From positions 100,408 through 164,407 of the forward strand of contig JBAOIR010000055.1 of the NCBI GenBank assembly GCA_037045585.1: DNA of 64,000 nucleotides, read 5' to 3'. A program made the translations under genes and the position numbers. The notes beneath the pieces are model-generated. The model ran no database searches. It had not been told where the DNA came from and was given only the letters and a program-made list of their open reading frames with translations. Positions 7,947-17,903 of this stretch are shown here, in pieces. The DNA is from SSF14 sp037045585 (GTDB lineage: Bacteria; Actinomycetota; Acidimicrobiia; Acidimicrobiales; Microtrichaceae). Positions within the stretch are counted from its first letter, which is position 1, and every line of letters starts with the position of its first letter.

Positions 7947-9935
7947 TCAGCGGCGCCGGAGCTGCACCAGTCCGCACCCGTGCGGGGCCACCTCGCCGAG
8001 GTCGACATGGTCCGGGCCCGAGGACACGACGCGACCGGTCCAGTGTTCGCGCAGCTCGCCCGACACCCAGGTGTCGTCGATGCCGGCCGCAGCGAGGTCG
8101 ACGCGGCCAGAGCACGGCCCCTCGCCGAGGTTCACGACGGCGACGTCCACACGATCGGCGTGCCGTGACACGAGCACCCGCGGCAACGCCCGTTCGAAGA
8201 GGTCGACCACCGTGACCTCGCCGCCCGTGAGGGCCAGGGTGCGCGCCACGAGATCCTGACGTTCCGGCGGCAGGAGTTCGAGTCGGTCCGACACGACGAC
8301 CATGCCATCGGTCAGGCCGAACACCGTGCACATCGTGTGCACCTCGGCCTCGGTCAGCTTCGTGTCGGTGTCGCGCACCATCAGACAGTCGGGATCGTTG
8401 AGGAACCAGACCCCGTCGAACGCCGATCGGGTCATCGTGTTGAGCAGTGCGTTGGCCGTCGACAGCGCGTGGCGGTTCCGGCCCACTGTCCTTGCCAGCG
8501 TCGTCGTCCAGCTCGGGGTCACGTCGGCGCCGATCCGCATGGCGTCGACCACTCCGACGGCCGGCCCGAGGGGAGAACCGCAACCGAGCACGAACGCGTC
8601 GTCGCCTGCTCCGGCGCGCACGGCGTCGAGCCCGCGACGCAGGGCCTGGGCCCGAGTCGCGGTCGGGTCGTGACGCACGCCGGGGTGCGACGCTGCGAAG
8701 AGGAAGTCGATCTTCTGGATCGCGTAGCCCCAGTCGCGGCTGATCACGTGGGCCACCTCGGTGATGTGGGCAAGGGCATCGGGGTGGGTGGTGTCGAGCA
8801 CCCACATCGGGTGGAGGCCCCATCCGGGGTTGAACAGTCCGAGCACCGGTCTGCCACGTTGGTTGCGAACCAACCACTCGGGGTGTTCTGCCGCGATCCG
8901 TGAGCGGGACGACACGATGAAGGGAGCCCACCAGATCCCGGCGTCGAAGCCCGCGGCGCCGATGTCCGCGGCGACGGCCGCCATCCCCCGGGGGAACTTG
9001 TCGTTCGTCGACAGCCAATCGCCGATCGCCGTCTGGTGCCCGTCGTCCACCATCACGTACTCGCAGCCGAAGCGGGGCCCGCCGCGGCCATCGGACTCGA
9101 GCACCCGGAGATTGGCCAGCACGTCGGCCTCGGTCACCTTGGTGAAGTAGTAGTACCAGGAGCACCATCCGGTCGGATGGAGGCGGTCCACGCCACGGGC
9201 GCCGGCCGCGGCACCAGCGGCGGCAATCAGCGAGCGCAGTGCGGTGTTGCCGTCGGCGGCAATCACGATTCGGACCTCGTACCAGGGTGTCGCCGCTCCT
9301 GCGGCGAGGACCGTGTCGTCGAGATCGACCCACACGTCGAACCCCCGGACCCGGCCACCGGGAGCGTCGATCTCGACGAAACCGAAGGCGTCCGAGAGCG
9401 TCGTGAACCCGGCGCCGAGGGCACCGCTCCCGTCGCCGGCGATGACCGACAACGAATCGGAGCGGACGTGGCCCCGGTGGCGGGCGGCGCGGTGCCGGCC
9501 GTCGGTGACCCCCAGGCGTCCGAACCGAGTCGGGACGTCGCGATCGTGTTCGCCGACGCCGATCGTCCAGGTCCCGGCCCAGGACTGGTAGCTGTGCCGG
9601 TAGATCCGCCATTCGGCGCGGGTGCCGCTGAGCCCGAAGTGCTCGGTCGCGATGACCGAGCTGCGGTGGAGCGTGACGTCGGTTCCGCTGTGGTTGACGA
9701 CCCGCGCCCCGACCGCCATGCCGTCGGGCGTGGGATTCGCCGTGAGCTCGACGGTCACACCGGTGTCGCCCACCCGGGCGAGCCATCCGTGGGTGGCATC
9801 GACGAGCGACGTCGCCCGCCAGTCGTGACGGTTGCCACCGACGGTCATCGAGAGGGTCGGCAGTGCCGGACCGAGGTGGACGCCGAGGACGGCATCGGCG
9901 ACGACGACCCCGCCGGAGGTGATCTGGCTCTGCAC
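7947..9935 (-). CDS. GH36-family alpha-galactosidase-like glycoside hydrolase
   Basis: 662 residues from the GTG at 9935. The N-terminal ~250 residues form the family's beta-sandwich; the TIM barrel follows (GWCSWYYYFTKVTEADVL, YVMVDDGHQTAIGDWL, DAGIWWAPF). The nucleophile is the Asp of AIQKIDFLF (residue 410) and the acid/base the Asp of MRIGADVTP (residue 471), both in GH36 context. A small C-terminal beta domain ends the protein. No signal peptide, so cytosolic; the substrate is probably an alpha-galactoside. A much longer in-frame extension upstream (to 10817) overlaps the divergent esterase gene and has no family resemblance, so it is rejected. Confidence 0.88.
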   Translation of the reverse strand: MQSQITSGGVVVADAVLGVHLGPALPTLSMTVGGNRHDWRATSLVDATHGWLARVGDTGVTVELTANPTPDGMAVGARVVNHSGTDVTLHRSSVIATEHFGLSGTRAEWRIYRHSYQSWAGTWTIGVGEHDRDVPTRFGRLGVTDGRHRAARHRGHVRSDSLSVIAGDGSGALGAGFTTLSDAFGFVEIDAPGGRVRGFDVWVDLDDTVLAAGAATPWYEVRIVIAADGNTALRSLIAAAGAAAGARGVDRLHPTGWCSWYYYFTKVTEADVLANLRVLESDGRGGPRFGCEYVMVDDGHQTAIGDWLSTNDKFPRGMAAVAADIGAAGFDAGIWWAPFIVSSRSRIAAEHPEWLVRNQRGRPVLGLFNPGWGLHPMWVLDTTHPDALAHITEVAHVISRDWGYAIQKIDFLFAASHPGVRHDPTATRAQALRRGLDAVRAGAGDDAFVLGCGSPLGPAVGVVDAMRIGADVTPSWTTTLARTVGRNRHALSTANALLNTMTRSAFDGVWFLNDPDCLMVRDTDTKLTEAEVHTMCTVFGLTDGMVVVSDRLELLPPERQDLVARTLALTGGEVTVVDLFERALPRVLVSRHADRVDVAVVNLGEGPCSGRVDLAAAGIDDTWVSGELREHWTGRVVSSGPDHVDLGEVAPHGCGLVQLRRR

Positions 9936-9956
9936 GGCGCCAGTATGGTCGGCGAG

Positions 9957-11133
9957 ATGAGCACCATCCGACGATCGGGCCCCCGCCGGTGGTTCGTCCC
10001 GTTCGCAGCGACAGCGGTGCTCCTGCTGGTGGCGCTCACCGCCTGTGGTTCCGGGGGAGCGATCCGCAGCGTCGGGCAGCAGTGACTCGGCGGGGACGGC
10101 GCAGGCGGCGCCGGCCGGGTCGGGCCGACCTTCGTCGACCGTCGACACCGACACGCCGACCGTCGGCCCCGGTCCCGCGGTGCCCTCCCGAGGGTGCGCC
10201 GCCGGTCCGACCTCCGCCGTCCAGCTCGAGCGGAGAACCGTGCCGGTCGCAGAGCTGTCCCGTTGGTACCTCCTCACGGTCCCCGAGGCGAGCGACCCGC
10301 AGGTGCCGTTCCCACTCGTGCTCGACTTCCACGGCCTCACCGAAGGCGCGGACGTGCACGCGCAGCTGACCGGCATGGGTGCATACGGTGCGTCCCACGG
10401 CTTCGTCGCCGTCATCCCGCAGGGCACCGGAGATCTCGCCCGGTGGGCCGCCGGCCCCGGCGGATCGGCGGGCGAGCCCAACATCGACGTCGACTTCGTC
10501 AACGCGATGCTCGACCAGGTCGAGGATTCCATCTGCATCGATACCTCCCGCGTGTACGCGACCGGCATGTCCAACGGCGCCATGCTCACGTCGATGCTGG
10601 GGTGTCGGCTGGCCGGCCGTCTCGCCGCCGTGGCGCCGATCTCGGGCGCAACGACGTTCGACTCGTGCGAGCCGGTGGCCACCGTGCCGATGATGACCAT
10701 CCACGGCACGGCCGACCCGATTCTCCTGTTCAACGGCGGTGTCGGTGATCTCGTGAAGGCCCTCTCCGGCTCCATCGGTGGCGATGGGTCGGCCCCATCG
10801 TCGGGGCCATCCACCACCGCGCCGGCACCGACGACGACCGCTGCGGTCGATCTCGACGGCCCCGGCTATCCGGCCAACGTTGCCGCGTGGGCGCAGCGCA
10901 ACGGCTGTGGCCCGACACCGTCGGACGAGCCCGTCTCTGCGACCGTGACGCATCGCACCTACGACTGCCCTGCCGGGGCCGACGTCGAGATGTACGTCGT
11001 TGCGGGCGGCGGCCATGCCTGGCCCGGCAGCGAACTCAGCCGGGCGCTCGAAGGCCTCGTCGGCACGACCACCTTCGACATCGACGCCACCGACCTGGTC
11101 TGGGCGTTCTTCCAGCGGTTCCGGCGGGGCTGA
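9957..11133 (+). CDS. PHB-depolymerase/feruloyl-esterase-like lipoprotein, frameshifted in this sequence
   Basis: ATG at 9957 gives MSTIRRSGPRRWFVPF, a hydrophobic core and lipobox LTAC, but that frame soon stops. The mature protein continues in the next frame from SGERSAASG onward. The switch falls in a run of five G (10053-10057), where one extra G is the simplest explanation. The mature enzyme is an alpha/beta hydrolase of the LpqC/PHB-depolymerase type: LVLDFHGLTEGADV (oxyanion), nucleophile Ser in ATGMSNGAM, Asp in IHGTADPILLF and His in GGGHAWPGS. A Ser/Thr/Pro-rich insertion lies between the Asp and His regions. Lipid-anchored, extracellular esterase; polymer or phenolic ester substrate unknown. 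It diverges from the GH36 gene. Confidence 0.85.
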
Positions 11134-11145
11134 GCCTGCCCCGAA

Positions 11146-14100
11146 TCAGGCCACGGTGGCGCGGACCCGCGCCATCGCTGCGGGCAGGTCTCGGACCGAC
11201 CGCTCGACCGCGCCGCGGGCCTTGCAGAACACGAACCGGCAATCGACGACGGGGATGCCCGTGACCGCTTCGAGCGCGACGGCGTAGGACGCACCCTGGA
11301 GTTCGTAGCGGGCGAGGGCGGCATCGATCGCCGCGTCGGACGCCGCAGCGTCGGTCTTGTAGTCGACGACGATCAGCCCGTCGGGTGTCTCGATGAGCAG
11401 ATCGACGAATCCTTCGATCACCCGCGCCCCGACTGGGGCCGCGACGTACAGCTCCTTGTGGTGTGTCGCCGCGGCGGCCTCGCGCACGGTCATTGAGTCG
11501 AGCGCCGAACGCACCAGTGCGGTGACGGTGCGCACCTCCTCGGGGATGGCCTCCACGTCGCACTGGCGGCGCGCCTGGAGCTCGATGTCGTGGGGATCGG
11601 CGAGGTCGAGCACCTGCAACGTCGCGTGCACGGCCCGACCGATCGCGGTGCCGGCGCGCCCGCGGCGACGGGTGGGGACTGCACCCACCGTGTCGTCGGC
11701 GGTCGGCGGGTCGGTGACGGGATCGTCGTCGGCCCACGCGGGGTCGGTCGGATCGTCGACCGCCGGTACCGCAGCGGTTGTTCCGGTCGCGGCTGGGTCG
11801 ACCGGCGGCGTGAGGGCGCTGGTCGCGACGGCGGTCGCCGAGACGAACCGGGGCCGACGTTGCGGCGCGAGCAACGCCTCGCGCTCGGCGATCCAGGCGT
11901 CGCGATCGGGGTCGCCGGCCGCCGGGGATGACGGCGTCGGCGGGGCTGCCGGGACGACCGCCTCGGGCGTGGCCGGGACTCCACCGACGCCCGGGAACAT
12001 CTCGACCTCCCGCCACGACCCCTGGTCGGGCGCTTCGGGACGGACGAGGTCGGGACGGTCGTGGAAGAACGTCCACACCCGTCGTGCGTACGTGTCGACC
12101 GGCTTCTCGGACACCTTGTGGTGGCACGACACCACGAGGTGGTCTCGCGCCCGGGTGGTCGCGACATAGAGGAGGCGGAGCTTCTCGTAGGCGTCCATCT
12201 CGACCTCGATGTCGGCGCGCGGTTCGTGGTTGGCGGTCGCGGCCTTGGCGTTCAGACGAACCTCGGGCGGACCGTCGTCGCCCCAGACGACGCTGACCCC
12301 CCGGCGGGCGTTGCCCGGTTGGGTCGTCATGCCCGACAGGATGGTGATGGGGAACTCGAGCCCCTTCGACCCGTGGATCGTGAGGATCCGCACAGCGTCG
12401 TCGTCGGTCTCCGGCAGCAGCGGCTCGTGCACCCGCGCACCGTCGGCGCCCTGGAGCGCCGCCCACTCGACGAAGGCCCGGAGCCCACCACCGCCGGCCT
12501 CCTCGAACGTGCGCGCCTGATCGACGAGGAACCGTAGGCGCCGCCAGACCTCGCGGGGACGAGGATCGCCGAAGGCCAGGAGATCGGCGTGGCGCTCACG
12601 AACGATGCGGTCGACGAGCGTCGCCGGCGTGAGCCACCACCGATCGACCCAGAGCGACCGCAGATGGGCGAGCGCCAGGCGCACCGGATGATCGGCCGCA
12701 ACGCTCTCGGGCGGTTGCACCCGTAGGTTCCACCGTCCGCCGGCGTCGTGGAACGTGAAGAGGTCGACGTCGGAGCACGCGTACAGCGGCGAGCGGAGCG
12801 CTGCGACCAGGCTGAGCTCGTCGCTCGGGTCGTCGACCGCTCGCACCGCGGCGAGCACGTCGGCGACGTCCTGGGAGTCGTACACCAGCGTGCCGGTGGC
12901 GAGGCGATACGGGATGGCCGAGGCCTCGAGGGCGGCGCGGAGGAAGGGGAGCGAGGTGCGCGTGGGCACGAGGATCGTGACATCGGCCAACGTGGCGGGC
13001 CGCCACTCGCCGGAATGCTCGTCGTGCACGGGCCACCGCTCGGGATGGTGTTGGACGTCGCGCACGGTTCGCGCGACGTCGGCGGCCTCGGCCTCACGGA
13101 GCTCGGCGGCGCGGACCTTGGGGTTGGGGTGCGGACCGCCGAGGAGCAGGGGACGGTGATCGGTGCCGGCCTCCGGCCGGCGGAACGGCACGAGGGGCTC
13201 GTAGCGTGGCTGGGCCCCGGGGACCTCCTCGGGCATCGCATCCTCGAACAGCGCGTTGACCCAGTCGACGACCGGCGCCACGGTCCGGAAGTTGGTCGTG
13301 AGCTTCACCGACGCGCCGTCGATCCCGAACCGGTCGCGCGCCCGGAGGAACAGGTCGATGTCGGCGCGGCGGAACCGGTAGATCGACTGCTTGGGATCGC
13401 CGACGAAGAACAGCCGGCCTTCGGCGACCCGGAGGTCGGACCAGTGGGCCGGCGCTGCGGCAGGCGGCTCGAACCCCGGCCCGGGGTCGCCGTCACCCGC
13501 GTCGATCGAGCTGGCGATGAGCATGGCCAGCTCGATCTGGATCGGGTCGGTGTCCTGGAACTCGTCGAGGAGCAGGTGGGTGTAGCGCTCGTGCAGGGTC
13601 GTCCGAGCGGTCGGGCTGGTGCGCAGCAGCTCGCGAGCGAGCACCAGCAGGTCGTGGAACTCGAGGCCGCCCTCGTCGCGCCGGGCCGCTGCGGCTGCCA
13701 GCACCTCGCGGGCGGCGAGCGTGAGGAGACGTTGGAGCACCTCGTCGGCCGCGGCGTCGCGGACAGCGGCCGCCGCCTCGTTGGCCTCGTCGATCAGGGC
13801 CTTGCAGGAGGCGACGTCGCCGCCCCATGCGGACTTGGTTCCACCGCGGCCCTTGCTCCATTTCGCCCCCGACAAGGCCTGGAGCTTGCGTTCGGCGTCG
13901 GTGATGCCGACGATCGCCGACATCTCCGGGATGACCTCGGTGACGAGGTGCACGAAGAACTTGTCGTCGGGATCGGTGCACGCGGACGGCAGTGCCATCA
14001 CCGCCTCGGCCGCCCGGTCGAACGGTCCGGTGTCCGCCGGACCGAGCGGTGGGTGGTCGACGGCGGCTACGTCGCCGATGCGGTCCCAGTTCTGTGCGAG

Positions 14101-14667
14101 CTCCGCGGCGACGTCCTTGAGTGTGGCGTGGCCCTGGTAGCGCGGCTCGAGCGGAACGCCGACCATGGCGGCCCGCACGAGCACGGCCTCGTTCGCGGGG
14201 TCGTCGTAGAGGCCGTCGACGAAGCGCTCCCATCGCGCCTCGTGTGCCAACTGCGACGACACCTCGTCGAGCACCCGCACCCTCGGGGGGAGGTGCGCCT
14301 CGGTCGAGAACTCGCCCAACAGCCGGCTCGCGAACCCGTGGAGGGTGGAGATGGCAGCGAGGTCGGCCTCGGCAATCGCGACTCGACACCGTTCACGTTC
14401 GGCCGGGTCGGTGGAGGCCTCGGCCCGGCGTTCGAACTGCACCCGGATGCGGCTCTGCAGCTCGGCCGCAGCGGCCTCGGTGAACGTGATGGCGGCGATC
14501 TCGGCGAGTCGGACACCCCGGTCGACGACGAGGTTGGCGATCCGTTCGACGAGCTGCGACGTCTTGCCGCTGCCGGCCCCGGCCTCGACGAACAACGTGC
14601 GTCCGAGACCACTGCGGCTGATGAGCTCCCGAGCCGGGGCGTCGACGATCTCGATCTCGGGGCTCAT
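11146..14667 (-). CDS. addA: AddA-like UvrD-family helicase-nuclease
   Basis: 1173 residues. Superfamily-1 helicase motifs appear in order: Walker A EAGAGSGKTSQ (residues ~28-38), AAITFTEAAAAEL, the DEFQDTDPIQ Walker B, FVGDPKQSIYRFR, TIHGSKGLEFP and LYVATTRARDHLVVS. A linker rich in Ala, Pro and Asp leads to a C-terminal RecB-type nuclease (GRAVHATLQ, then GFVDLLIETPDGLIVVDYKT), where Asp and the DYK Lys are catalytic. With AddB it should process double-strand breaks for recombination. ATG at 14667 overlaps the addB stop by four bases, so the two subunits are co-translated. Confidence 0.92.
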   Translation of the reverse strand: MSPEIEIVDAPARELISRSGLGRTLFVEAGAGSGKTSQLVERIANLVVDRGVRLAEIAAITFTEAAAAELQSRIRVQFERRAEASTDPAERERCRVAIAEADLAAISTLHGFASRLLGEFSTEAHLPPRVRVLDEVSSQLAHEARWERFVDGLYDDPANEAVLVRAAMVGVPLEPRYQGHATLKDVAAELAQNWDRIGDVAAVDHPPLGPADTGPFDRAAEAVMALPSACTDPDDKFFVHLVTEVIPEMSAIVGITDAERKLQALSGAKWSKGRGGTKSAWGGDVASCKALIDEANEAAAAVRDAAADEVLQRLLTLAAREVLAAAAARRDEGGLEFHDLLVLARELLRTSPTARTTLHERYTHLLLDEFQDTDPIQIELAMLIASSIDAGDGDPGPGFEPPAAAPAHWSDLRVAEGRLFFVGDPKQSIYRFRRADIDLFLRARDRFGIDGASVKLTTNFRTVAPVVDWVNALFEDAMPEEVPGAQPRYEPLVPFRRPEAGTDHRPLLLGGPHPNPKVRAAELREAEAADVARTVRDVQHHPERWPVHDEHSGEWRPATLADVTILVPTRTSLPFLRAALEASAIPYRLATGTLVYDSQDVADVLAAVRAVDDPSDELSLVAALRSPLYACSDVDLFTFHDAGGRWNLRVQPPESVAADHPVRLALAHLRSLWVDRWWLTPATLVDRIVRERHADLLAFGDPRPREVWRRLRFLVDQARTFEEAGGGGLRAFVEWAALQGADGARVHEPLLPETDDDAVRILTIHGSKGLEFPITILSGMTTQPGNARRGVSVVWGDDGPPEVRLNAKAATANHEPRADIEVEMDAYEKLRLLYVATTRARDHLVVSCHHKVSEKPVDTYARRVWTFFHDRPDLVRPEAPDQGSWREVEMFPGVGGVPATPEAVVPAAPPTPSSPAAGDPDRDAWIAEREALLAPQRRPRFVSATAVATSALTPPVDPAATGTTAAVPAVDDPTDPAWADDDPVTDPPTADDTVGAVPTRRRGRAGTAIGRAVHATLQVLDLADPHDIELQARRQCDVEAIPEEVRTVTALVRSALDSMTVREAAAATHHKELYVAAPVGARVIEGFVDLLIETPDGLIVVDYKTDAAASDAAIDAALARYELQGASYAVALEAVTGIPVVDCRFVFCKARGAVERSVRDLPAAMARVRATVA

Positions 14668-17600
14668 GGGGCCTCCGGCAGCAGGCGCTCACGGATGCGC
14701 AGCTCGGGTGCACCGACCTTGGCCTCGGCGTGTTCGCCCCGGTCGCGCGAGCACACGCGGTCGAACTCGCAGTAGGTGCAGTTCTCGTGGGTGTTGCGGA
14801 AGTTGTTCCACTCACCGGGCACTGCCGGGAAGATGCCGGCGTCGATACCGTCGACGATCGTGGTCACGACGTCGATCAGGCGCTGGCGTCGTTCCGGCGT
14901 CCACCGGTACCCGAACCGTGCGAAGGCGACGTCGCCGTTGATCATCCAGTAGTGGGCATCGGCCTCGGTGGCGTCGAGTTGTTGCAGGGCCGCTTCGGCG
15001 TAGATGCCGAGCTGGAGCAGGGTGCCGCCCCGCACCGGGTCATCGCCGTCGGCGCCCAGGCCCTTGTACTGGGCTCCCTTGCCGGTCTTGTAGTCGCTCA
15101 CGAGCACCCGCCCCGTGTCGGATCGGTCGATGCGATCGGCCATGCCGCGGAACGCCAGGCTGCGGCCGTTGGCGAGGCGGATGGTCGCCGGCTCGTTGCC
15201 CTTCAGCCCGAACGGATACTCGACGCGATCGGGCCGCGAGCCGGTGGCGGCGCGGTGGGTGTCGTCGGCGACGAGAAAGGCATCGAGCGTGTCGAGCAGA
15301 TCGGCCCGGGTGAGCGCCCAGTGCACCGGACGGCCGGTGCGGCCGCGGCGCTCGTACTCGTCGAACACCCCCGCCGCGATCTCACGGAGGCGCTCGCGGT
15401 GGTGCGGCAACCAGCGCTCGTCGGGAGGAGCAGGTGGCCCGTGTTCGATGACCTCGGTGAGGAACCGCTCGAGCACCTCGTGGACACCCGAGCCGCGATC
15501 GAGCGGGCCGAGGTCGAGCACCCGTTCGGGCTCGTCCCGTTCGCTGAGCCCGAGCTGGTAGCCGAGGAAGTAGCGGTAGCCACACGACGCCCACGCCTGC
15601 AGCCGGCTGGGCGACCAGGGATCGGCGCCCGGAGAGCGCACGCGCTGGTGCGCGAGGTTGCCGTCCCACTCGGTGAACCGGTCGGACCGCCGCAGGATCT
15701 GCGCCCACACACCGCGGTGCACGTTGGCCATGGTGGGGTGATCGGTCACGTCGACGCCCTGCGCCGAGAGCCGACTCATGGCGGCCAGGTCTCGATCGGC
15801 GAGCGAGGCGTGGACCGGTGCCGTCACGACACCGGTGGCGTGGGACGGCACAACGGTCACGACCGACGGCGGGAGACGGTCGAACTCGGTGCTGTGCACG
15901 ACGGTGCCGGCCAGAGCGCGGAGGCGGTGTCGAGGAGCCATCGTGAGGGGAGCGAACGTCGGCTGCCGCGCAGATCGCCCCGGGCGATGGTGAGGACCCG
16001 GCGCTCGGCCGGCGCCGTGGCGAGGGCAACGAGGAACTGGCGGTGCTGGTCGTCGATGCGGGCCGCCCGCAGCTCGAGCTCGCCGTCGGTGAGGACGCGG
16101 GCAGCGTCGGGGAGCAGCGCGTCGTCGCGGCGGGCCGCGGGGCACAGCCCTTCGGTGCAGCCCACGAGGAACACGGCGTCGAGGTCGAGACCGGCGGCTG
16201 AGGCGAGCGGTCCGTACAGCACCCCGTCGCCGAAGCGGCCGACCCGGCCCTGGGTGACGTCGAGCTCGGCGGCCAGCGCCCGGGCGAAGACGGCGGCGGT
16301 GGGCCGCGGTTCGAGGTGGTCGAGCGCGCCGAGACGACTGAGCGCGTCCTCGACCCGTTCGAAGGCAGCCCGTTCGGACTCTGGCCACTGGCCGTGTTGC
16401 CGATCGTCCCCGAGCAGCTGTGAGAGGAGGGCGAGGCCGGCGCTGGACTTGGCGGCCCACCCCGTCGCCGTCTCGACGGCTGTGACGGCGTCGGCGAGGT
16501 GCTCGACGAACGACGCGAGCGCTCGTGTCTCGTCGATGGCAGCGGCCGTGTGCTCGATGTTGACGGTGGAGCCCGGGAGCGGCTGGTCGAGGTGGCGCTG
16601 GAGGGAGGAGCGGTGGACCTCGAGGCGCCGACGCCAGTCGCCGAGGTCGTGGACGACACCGGCCTCGCGTGAGATCGTCTCCCACGCCGCGGGCCGGGCC
16701 AGCTCGCCGTCGTGGCGCACGGGCGCGCCGCTCACCAGCGCCATGACCCGGTCGTGGCGCCAACGCTGGGCGGGGAGCGTGAGGGCGGCGAGCAGTGTGC
16801 GGCCGGCCGCCGTGTCGCGGACGGTGAGTGTGGACGGGCCGTTCGACGGGATGCCGGCCGCCGCGAGCTGCTGGCGAAGGATGCCGACGTACGGAGTTGG
16901 TGTGGGATGGAACACGCCGATGCGGTCGAGCGGCATCCCCGCCTCGGCCAGCGTCACGATCTCGCGGACGACCGCCCGGACCTCCTCGTCGGCGTCGGTG
17001 ACCGAGATGATGCGCGACGCGGTCGGCGTCTCGACAACAGGACGAGGGTCGGGGATCGAGAGCCCGGCGCGAACGCAGGTGCGCCACACGGCGGCGTCGG
17101 CACCGAGGTCGCCCGTGACGCCGACCACCACCGTGGCATCGGCGGTGTGGAGAACGGCGCGGAGGAACTCGGCGATCGGCGCCGTGGTGGGCGCCGGGAG
17201 GTACCAGATCAGGTGTCCGAAGGGTGCAAGCGCGGCCTCGAGGTCGTGACGGGACGCGGCGGCGTGCGCCATGTCGGCCTCGTCGTGGAACTCGGCCAGC
17301 CGGGCCGCGATCGATCGTTGGAAGCCGGCGGCGATCCGCGCCGCGTCCGCCTTCGGACTCGAGACGTTGCAGCGACGGCTCCGAGACGTTGCTGAGCTCG
17401 GCGTACAACGCGGCGAGCGCCGTCTCGGTCGCAATGTGATCGCGCACCCGGGCGAAGGGGCCCGGGTCGTCGCGCAGGGTGAGGCGGATCGCGGCGCCGA
17501 GCACCGGATTGGTGAGGGGATGGCGGTCGAGCAGCTGGTCGGCGGCGAGGAGCTCGGCGAGGCCGAACGGCGTGAGGAACGACACGTTGGCGACGCCGAC

Positions 17601-17798
17601 CGGTGCCGATGTGTCCGCATCGGCGGGCCGCAGCTCGCCCGTCACCAGGAGGCGCCTGGCTGCAAGCCCTGCGAAGTTGGACGGCACGATGGCCGTGACC
17701 GGCGCCAATGCTGCGGCGCCCTTGGCGGCGCGGATCGCCGACGCCAACGCCTGGCCGGCGGGCCGCCCCGAGGGCACGACGTGAACGTGTCCGATCAT
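14664..17798 (-). CDS. addB: AddB-like subunit with 4Fe-4S PD-(D/E)XK nuclease, two frameshifts in this sequence
   Basis: About 1044 residues. The N-terminus (MIGHVHVVPSGRPAGQALAS) and C-terminal third share one frame. The middle (KADAARIAAGFQRSIAARL to RGDLRGSRRSLPSRWLL) is in another, with one extra base near 17355 and one missing near 15910, so the errors compensate. The C-terminal nuclease has VLVSDYKTGKG as catalytic Asp-Lys. Four Cys fit the AddB iron-sulfur cluster: one in ASCGYRYF and three in HENCTYCEFDRVC. The helicase-like N-terminal two thirds lack a clear Walker motor, as in AddB. It is the first gene of the pair and sits directly behind the damage-type promoter at 17807-17828. 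Confidence 0.85.
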   Translation of the reverse strand: MIGHVHVVPSGRPAGQALASAIRAAKGAAALAPVTAIVPSNFAGLAARRLLVTGELRPADADTSAPVGVANVSFLTPFGLAELLAADQLLDRHPLTNPVLGAAIRLTLRDDPGPFARVRDHIATETALAALYAELSNVSEPSLQRLESEGGRGADRRRLPTIDRGPAGRVPRRGRHGARRRVPSRPRGRACTLRTPDLVPPGAHHGADRRVPPRRSPHRRCHGGGRRHGRPRCRRRRVAHLRSRRALDPRPSSCCRDADRVAHHLGHRRRRGGPGGRPRDRDAGRGGDAARPHRRVPSHTNSVRRHPSPAARGGRHPVERPVHTHRPRHGGRPHTARRPHAPRPALAPRPGHGAGERRARAPRRRAGPARGVGDDLTRGRCRPRPRRLASAPRGPPLLPPAPPRPAAPGLHRQHRAHGRCHRRDTSARVVRRAPRRRRHSRRDGDGVGRQVQRRPRPPLTAARGRSATRPVARVRTGCLRTGRGRAQSSRRARPPRTAAHRRRLRPGAGRRARRHPGPGRPLRRRGAVRTARLSRRSRPRRRVPRGLHRRAVPRGPPRRRAAPRRCPRPHRRRARAAGGPHRRPAPPVPRCPRHGAGRAPGPHHRPGRSARQPTFAPLTMAPRHRLRALAGTVVHSTEFDRLPPSVVTVVPSHATGVVTAPVHASLADRDLAAMSRLSAQGVDVTDHPTMANVHRGVWAQILRRSDRFTEWDGNLAHQRVRSPGADPWSPSRLQAWASCGYRYFLGYQLGLSERDEPERVLDLGPLDRGSGVHEVLERFLTEVIEHGPPAPPDERWLPHHRERLREIAAGVFDEYERRGRTGRPVHWALTRADLLDTLDAFLVADDTHRAATGSRPDRVEYPFGLKGNEPATIRLANGRSLAFRGMADRIDRSDTGRVLVSDYKTGKGAQYKGLGADGDDPVRGGTLLQLGIYAEAALQQLDATEADAHYWMINGDVAFARFGYRWTPERRQRLIDVVTTIVDGIDAGIFPAVPGEWNNFRNTHENCTYCEFDRVCSRDRGEHAEAKVGAPELRIRERLLPEAP

Positions 17799-17806
17799 CG
17801 ATGGTC

Positions 17807-17828
17807 AACCTAAACGACGGTCCTGACA
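17807..17828 (-). promoter_or_regulatory. PafBC-type (RecA-independent) damage promoter of addBA
   Basis: Read on the minus strand: TGTCAGGA, exactly eight bases, then TAGGTT. This fits the mycobacterial RecA-independent damage promoter (TTGTCRGTG-N8-TANNNT) including the -10. It lies eight bases before the addB ATG, so the mRNA would be leaderless. The upstream box and flank match the copy at the 13E12 gene (3276-3292) over 17 bases with one mismatch. Confidence 0.65.
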
Positions 17829-17903
17829 CCGAAGCCCGGCGGCGATCGGGTCGAGAGCGCCGGGCCCCGAGCGCCGAGGCGCGGTCGCTGAAAGAATCGG
17901 GCC

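Noticed and set aside
9936..10817. Open extension of the GH36 frame upstream of 9935
   Set aside because: It overlaps the divergent esterase gene, whose catalytic motifs are in the other strand, and has no resemblance to GH36 N-termini.
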